From the NCBI GenBank assembly GCA_900551895.1, contig URXX01000005.1, forward strand, positions 83,368 through 147,367: 64,000 nucleotides of DNA. The letters run 5' to 3'. Both the position numbers and the translations under genes were made by a program. Under the pieces are notes generated by a model. The model saw only the letters and a list, made by a program, of their open reading frames with translations, was not told where the DNA came from and searched no databases. The stretch is from an uncultured Lachnospiraceae bacterium. Lineage in GTDB: Bacteria > Bacillota > Clostridia > Lachnospirales > Lachnospiraceae. Shown here piece by piece: positions 60,295 to 64,000 of the stretch; the stretch's first letter is position 1; each line of letters begins with the position of its first letter.

Positions 60295-61143
60295 ATGCAA
60301 TATATAAATTATCGTGAAACACGGCAGAGAGGTACTCCTGATTTTCCCTTAGAATTTCATCATGTAACCTCAAAGCATCCCCAATATATTATGAATATCC
60401 ATTGGCATATTGAGTATGAAATTATCCGCATCCTAAAAGGAGAGTTTTTACTTACAATTGATGAGGAAGAATACCTTGTTACCTCCGGCTCTGTTATTTT
60501 TATCCCTGCCGGCAGGCTGCATTCAGGTATTCCAAAAGAATGTATATATGAGTGTATTGTTTTTGACTCTAATATGTTAATGCACAAATCTGATGATATA
60601 AGTAAACCTATTCATTTAGTTCTGCAGCAAAAAATTTCATTATTTAGCGTATACTCAAAATCATACTCGGATATTCACAACACTATATGGACTCTGTTTG
60701 ATGCAGCCGCTTCAAAAAAATCAGGTTATCAACTTATTATTTTAGGCTGCTTTTATCAATTCTTCGGAATTATTTTTCAGAAAAAGTATTATAATCAAAT
60801 GCTTTCTAAAAACTCTAAAGATTATAAAAGAATTTTACATTTGAAACAAGCATTGGAATTTATGGAGTCATCCTATACTCTTCCCCTTTCTCTTAAAGAA
60901 ATTGCTGACAGTGTTGGAATGTCCCCCAAGTATTTTTGTCGTTTTTTTCAGGAAATGACTCACCGCACCCCTATAGACTATTTAAACTACTATCGAATTG
61001 AACGTGCCTGTTATCAGTTACTCACAACCAATCATTCTATCACGGAAATAGCGTACTCTTCTGGTTTTAATGACTTGAGTTATTTTATTAAAACATTTAA
61101 AAAATACAAAGGAGTAACTCCTAAAAACTATCTGAAATTTTAG
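60295..61143 (+). CDS. AraC-family transcriptional regulator of the fucose genes
   Basis: 282 residues: an N-terminal cupin (HWHIEYEIIRILKGEFLLTI, PAGRLHSGIP, ~35-85) for sugar sensing and a C-terminal pair of helix-turn-helix motifs (~185-280) with SLKEIADSVGMSPKYFCRFF and SITEIAYSSGFNDLSYFIKT ending in PKNYLKF. It is divergent from the kinase-isomerase operon and probably activates it. AAAGGAG precedes the ATG. Confidence 0.92.
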   Translation: MQYINYRETRQRGTPDFPLEFHHVTSKHPQYIMNIHWHIEYEIIRILKGEFLLTIDEEEYLVTSGSVIFIPAGRLHSGIPKECIYECIVFDSNMLMHKSDDISKPIHLVLQQKISLFSVYSKSYSDIHNTIWTLFDAAASKKSGYQLIILGCFYQFFGIIFQKKYYNQMLSKNSKDYKRILHLKQALEFMESSYTLPLSLKEIADSVGMSPKYFCRFFQEMTHRTPIDYLNYYRIERACYQLLTTNHSITEIAYSSGFNDLSYFIKTFKKYKGVTPKNYLKF

Positions 61144-61145
61144 CA

Positions 61146-61181
61146 AAAAAAGATTGCGCCTACCAAAACGCAATCTTTTTT
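61146..61181. terminator. Bidirectional terminator between AraC and DeoR genes
   Basis: 13-bp perfect stem AAAAAAGATTGCG/CGCAATCTTTTTT (61146-61158 with 61169-61181), 10-nt loop. The stem is the same as in the ftsH terminator. Confidence 0.9.
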
Positions 61182-61192
61182 GTTCCATTTCT

Positions 61193-61957
61193 TTATTCCG
61201 GATAAATACATCTTATCCCCTTTTTTTCAAATAATTCCAGCCATTTATCTGCCGGCTTTTCATCCGTTACTATTGTATCTAATATAGAAAAATCACCTAT
61301 CTTACAAAATGCAATCTGATCAAATTTAGAGTGGTCAATTGTCAAAATTTTTTCTGTTGCACAATTCAGCATTGTTCTTTTGTTACCTGCATGTAATTCA
61401 TCAGAATCTGCAAAACCTTCCTCCATATCTATTCCTTTTGCTGAAACAATGGCTTTATCAACATGATAATTTTTCAACATTCTATCTGTCTGCGGTCCTA
61501 CCAGCGCAAATGATTTTTCTTTTGCCACTCCACCTGTTGATAATATATGCCAATCATGTTTTTCAAATAATTCGACAATAATTTCAACTGAATTTGTAAT
61601 AACCGTTAAATTATTCTTTTCTTTTAACTTTCTGGCAATAAGTGCAACTGTTGAACTCGCATCCAACATTAGGCACTCACCATCCTGTACTAAACTGCTG
61701 ACTAATTCTGCAATCTTCTGCTTTCCAAACACATTCTTTTTCTTACGCTCATCAAAAGATAATTCCAAATTTACATTTTCATTCAACACTGCTCCGCCAT
61801 AACTCTTTATAGCATAGCCATCGTTTTCTAATCTTTCTAAGTCGCGCCTTATTGTTTCTTCCGATACATTATATATTCGGCTAAGATCACCTACAATAAC
61901 TTTTTTCTCACGTTGCAATTTCTCTAATATTTCATTTCTTCTTTCTATTGCAAGCAT
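61193..61957 (-). CDS. DeoR/GlpR-family regulator in the fucose region
   Basis: 254 residues. The N-terminal helix-turn-helix contains YNVSEETIRRDLERLENDGY and the YGGAV hinge; the sensor domain has LMLDASSTVALIARKL (~95), VITNSVEIIVELF and LVGPQTDRMLKNY. It lies between the AraC gene and fucA. It may repress fucA through the palindrome at 62974-63005, or the whole fuc set, with a phosphorylated sugar as inducer. GGGAGG precedes the ATG. Confidence 0.9.
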   Translation of the reverse strand: MLAIERRNEILEKLQREKKVIVGDLSRIYNVSEETIRRDLERLENDGYAIKSYGGAVLNENVNLELSFDERKKKNVFGKQKIAELVSSLVQDGECLMLDASSTVALIARKLKEKNNLTVITNSVEIIVELFEKHDWHILSTGGVAKEKSFALVGPQTDRMLKNYHVDKAIVSAKGIDMEEGFADSDELHAGNKRTMLNCATEKILTIDHSKFDQIAFCKIGDFSILDTIVTDEKPADKWLELFEKKGIRCIYPE

Positions 61958-62277
61958 TATACTTTCCTCCCTTATTCTAATATCTCAGGATTTAGAATAC
62001 TAAGGAAACAAACACCACTTATCCTTTGCACCAACTATTATAATGGTATCAAATTTTCGTTTGCTACCAAATAGTTGTTTTTGGTTCCTCTTGGCTGTGT
62101 TTACTGCTGAAGTTACTGCACCTAAACCACTAACAACATCGAGTATATTTCCATATCACTACCGTTGCTTTTACCAAAACAATTCCATATTCATCATCCC
62201 GATTGCCTTATTTATTTAAGTGCATATCTTCATAATAATATTATACCATATTTTACCTTATTTTCTCAGCAATTCTT
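61958..62277 (-). other. 320-bp leader/spacer upstream of the DeoR gene with a possible gene remnant
   Basis: On the minus strand an extended -10 TGG-TATAAT (-10 at 62240-62245) sits just after fucA and would give the DeoR gene a leader of about 270 nt. Within it, one frame reads without a stop for about 50 codons (roughly 62000-62155; VSGLGAVTSAVNTAKRNQ in its middle), and the preceding ~25 codons continue in another frame. There is no start codon or ribosome-binding site. It could be a decayed gene or chance. I see no known riboswitch. Confidence 0.4.
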
Positions 62278-62952
62278 TTAAGAAAAATCTGCCGGATGTT
62301 TTCCTGATATTCCCATTTTTCTTCGAATTTCATACAATTTTTCAATTTGTTCTTTATCGAATTCTTTTGGTCCGCCCAACATTCTCGATTTATAAAGTAA
62401 TTCCGCATAGAATTCCAAAGACTCCATCTTATGATATGCACTTAATAAATCTGTACTCCATGTTAATGCCCCATGATTTTGTAAAAGAACCTGATCGAAA
62501 TATGGCAAATACTCTTCTATCGCATCCGGAATTTCCATTGTAGAAGGGGTTCCGTATTTTGCTATTGGCACGCTTCCCAATGAAATGACTGCCTCTGGCA
62601 TAATAGGTGCAGTCAAAGGAATTCCCGCTATAGCAAATGCTGTAGCATAACTTGGATGTGCATGTACAACTGCTTTGACATCCGGTCTTTTTTCATATAC
62701 TCTCATGTGCATTTTTATTTCGGAAGAAGGCTTAAACTTTCCATTTACATGAAGTATATTTCCCTTGGCATCCACTTTGCAAATATATTCCGGTGTCATA
62801 AACCCTTTACTTACACCTGTCGGAGTACATAAATACTCATTTTCAGTTAACTTAACCGAAAAGTTTCCGTCATTTGCTGCAACCATTCCTTTGTTATAAA
62901 CTCTCCGCCCAATTTCACACATTAACTCTCTCAGTTCATATTCACTTTGCAT
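62278..62952 (-). CDS. fucA: L-fuculose-phosphate aldolase (class II aldolase/adducin family)
   Basis: Cleaves L-fuculose-1-phosphate to dihydroxyacetone phosphate and L-lactaldehyde. 224 residues. The zinc ligands are in HAHPSYATAF (two His, ~93-95) and LQNHGALTW (His ~154), with the catalytic Glu in PSSEIKMHMR (~74). The N-terminal NKGMVAANDGNFSVKL segment is typical of the family. It is separate from the kinase-isomerase operon, with its own promoter and operator. AGGAGG precedes the ATG. Confidence 0.93.
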   Translation of the reverse strand: MQSEYELRELMCEIGRRVYNKGMVAANDGNFSVKLTENEYLCTPTGVSKGFMTPEYICKVDAKGNILHVNGKFKPSSEIKMHMRVYEKRPDVKAVVHAHPSYATAFAIAGIPLTAPIMPEAVISLGSVPIAKYGTPSTMEIPDAIEEYLPYFDQVLLQNHGALTWSTDLLSAYHKMESLEFYAELLYKSRMLGGPKEFDKEQIEKLYEIRRKMGISGKHPADFS

Positions 62953-62973
62953 AATGAATCCTCCTATCGTTAT

Positions 62974-63029
62974 ATGTTGTTTTTATTTGTTTATACAAAC
63001 AACATACCACATAATTCAACACTATTCAA
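62974..63029 (-). promoter_or_regulatory. Promoter and operator of fucA
   Basis: Minus strand TTGAAT (63024-63029), 17-bp spacer, TATGTT (63001-63006). A perfect 9-bp inverted repeat ATGTTGTTT/AAACAACAT with 14-bp spacing (62974-63005) overlaps the -10, and a smaller TTGTTT/AAACAA repeat lies inside it. This placement fits repression. Confidence 0.6.
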
Positions 63030-63094
63030 CTGTTTTATATTTTCTTTGTGTTGTTTTTCAATATATTTTATATAATACGCTTTTTTGCACACAA

Positions 63095-63124
63095 AAAAGG
63101 CTAACCAAAAATGATTAGCCTTTT
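63095..63124 (-). terminator. Terminator of the rRNA-tRNA operon
   Basis: 10-bp perfect stem AAAAGGCTAA/TTAGCCTTTT with a 10-nt loop and a T-run on the minus strand, 4 bp after the last tRNA. Confidence 0.9.
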
Positions 63125-63128
63125 AATA

Positions 63129-63202
<74 letters not shown>

Positions 63203-63218
63203 ATAATTTTTAAAGATA

Positions 63219-63305
63219 TGCCGCAGACCGGAATCGAACCGGTACGGGAGTATAAGTCCCGCAGGATTTTAAGTCCTGTGCGTCTGCCTGTTCCGCCACT
63301 GCGGC
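63219..63305 (-). tRNA. tRNA-Leu(TAA)
   Basis: 87 nt with the long variable arm of class II tRNAs; acceptor GCCGCAG/CTGCGGC, anticodon loop CTTAAAA, discriminator A. Confidence 0.97.
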
Positions 63306-63309
63306 ATAA

Positions 63310-63382
63310 TGGGACCAACAGGGCTCGAACCTGTGACCCCCTGCTTGTAAGGCAGGTGCTCTCCCAGCTGAGCTATGATCCC
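63310..63382 (-). tRNA. tRNA-Val(TAC)
   Basis: 73 nt; acceptor GGGATCA/TGGTCCC with one G-U pair, anticodon loop CTTACAA, discriminator A. Confidence 0.97.
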
Positions 63383-63422
63383 TTGGGATATTAAGTTTTA
63401 TATATCGTTTATTCGATATAAA

Positions 63423-63496
63423 CGACCCGGAAGGGACTCGAACCCTCGACCTCCGCCGTGACAGGGCGGCGCTCTAACCAACTGAGCCACCGGGCC
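63423..63496 (-). tRNA. tRNA-Asp(GTC)
   Basis: 74 nt; acceptor GGCCCGG/CCGGGTC with one G-U pair, anticodon loop CTGTCAC, discriminator G. Confidence 0.97.
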
Positions 63497-63515
63497 ATAT
63501 TCATTTTTTAAAAAG

Positions 63516-63589
63516 TGGACCTTCAGGGACTCGAACCCAGGACCGATCGGTTATGAGCCGATTGCTCTAACCAACTGAGCTAAAGGTCC
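63516..63589 (-). tRNA. tRNA with CAT anticodon (elongator Met or Ile2)
   Basis: 74 nt; acceptor GGACCTT/AAGGTCC, anticodon loop CTCATAA, discriminator A. It lacks the three G-C pairs of initiator tRNA. The acceptor and D-arm resemble the lysidine-modified Ile2 tRNA of some Firmicutes, so identity as Met or Ile is left open. Confidence 0.93.
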
Positions 63590-63640
63590 AAATCTTTTTA
63601 TGCACTGCCTAAAAGACCGCTTATCATTTGCATAAGCAAA

Positions 63641-63713
63641 AGCCGACAATCGGACTTGAACCGATAACCTGCTGATTACAAATCAGCTGCTCTGCCAATT
63701 GAGCCATGTCGGC
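63641..63713 (-). tRNA. tRNA-Thr(TGT)
   Basis: 73 nt; acceptor GCCGACA/TGTCGGC, anticodon loop TTTGTAA, discriminator T. Confidence 0.97.
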
Positions 63714-63727
63714 ATATTTAGTTTAAA

Positions 63728-63799
63728 TGACTCCTACGGGAATCGAACCCGTGTTACCGCCGTGAAAGGGCGATGTCTTAACCGCTTGACCAAGGAGCC
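63728..63799 (-). tRNA. tRNA-Glu(TTC)
   Basis: 72 nt; acceptor GGCTCCT/AGGAGTC with one G-U pair, anticodon loop CTTTCAC, discriminator A. Confidence 0.97.
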
Positions 63800-63831
63800 T
63801 GATTACTTTCTTTTCTGTTTCTTAAAACAAA

Positions 63832-63904
63832 CTCCCCAAGTTGGACTCGAACCAACGACAACTCGGTTAACAGCCGAGTGCTCTACCGACTGAGCTATTG
63901 AGGA
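63832..63904 (-). tRNA. tRNA-Asn(GTT)
   Basis: 73 nt; acceptor TCCTCAA/TTGGGGA with one U-G pair, anticodon loop CTGTTAA, discriminator G. First tRNA after the 23S gene; a 7-bp hairpin with a 4-nt loop (63911-63928) lies between, perhaps a processing site. Confidence 0.97.
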
Positions 63905-63974
63905 TTAACCTGAAGATATGCATCTTCAAAACCACACACAAGAAATGTCATCCGTTTATCACCTATTCCTAACT

Positions 63975-64000
63975 GGTTATGCCCTCGACCGATTAGTAAC
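63975..64000 (-). rRNA. 23S ribosomal RNA, 3' end only
   Basis: The minus strand from the window edge contains ACTAATCGGTCGAGGGC, the universal extreme 3' segment of 23S rRNA, ending near ATAACC. The gene body lies outside the window. The exact 3' end is estimated. No 5S gene follows before the tRNAs. Confidence 0.85.

Overview
The window reads as a chromosomal segment of a low-GC, anaerobic, probably spore-forming Clostridia member; a Lachnospiraceae gut bacterium is the best guess. The reasons are the AT-rich sequence, strong AGGAGG-type ribosome-binding sites, HPr kinase/phosphorylase, a class III (oxygen-sensitive) ribonucleotide reductase, a YlmC/YmxH-type sporulation protein, a Csp-like subtilase and two pyrophosphate-type phosphofructokinases. 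This is inference from gene content; no database search was possible. I saw no transposase, integrase, prophage block or CRISPR array. Gene density is high and most genes lie on the minus strand.

Layout. 0-15 kb: the 3' part of a class A penicillin-binding protein; then on the minus strand uvrC-hprK-ROK glucokinase, an APC amino-acid permease, a four-gene BceAB-RS-type peptide-sensing and efflux module, and ftsH. 14.6-24 kb: a DUF1846 protein, then a catabolic operon for four-carbon sugar acids (HIBADH-family dehydrogenase, two different DUF1537 kinases, PdxA2-like dehydrogenase, GntP permease) with a DeoR regulator at its end. 24-28 kb: asparaginase-YitT-HAD phosphatase-LrgA-LrgB, plus a SpoT-like HD hydrolase. 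28-34 kb: an SDR reductase, then a CoA cluster (ECF S component, CoaX, TruA, ExoIII, isochorismatase-like hydrolase) divergent from CoaBC. 34-43 kb: nrdR, ylmC, a NatAB-type ABC system, a MATE pump with a divergent MerR regulator, a heterodimeric ABC exporter and a prolyl-tRNA deacylase. 43-46 kb: nrdD, a 51-residue ORF carrying the glycyl-radical motif, and nrdG.

46-55 kb is the more accessory part: a KilA-N protein, a Csp-like protease, a family 2 glycosyltransferase, and a two-gene unit encoding a membrane pseudokinase with a helical-repeat tail and a secreted Ig-repeat protein. Two PPi-type phosphofructokinase genes (50.2 and 56.8 kb) flank that unit and a GNAT acetyltransferase. 56.9-63 kb carries L-fucose catabolism (kinase, isomerase, aldolase) with AraC and DeoR regulators. 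The window ends with eight tRNA genes (transcribed Asn-Glu-Thr-Met-Asp-Val-Leu-Arg) directly downstream of the 3' end of a 23S rRNA gene, with no 5S gene between.

The most interesting observation is the class III ribonucleotide reductase. The large NrdD protein stops before the usual C-terminal RRxxGY glycyl-radical motif, and that motif is encoded in a separate small ORF with its own ribosome-binding site, between nrdD and nrdG. Others are a ~50-bp promoter-bearing repeat placed upstream of two neighbouring transcription units, a start-codon-enclosing hairpin at ylmC, and the uncharacterised pseudokinase/Ig-repeat pair.
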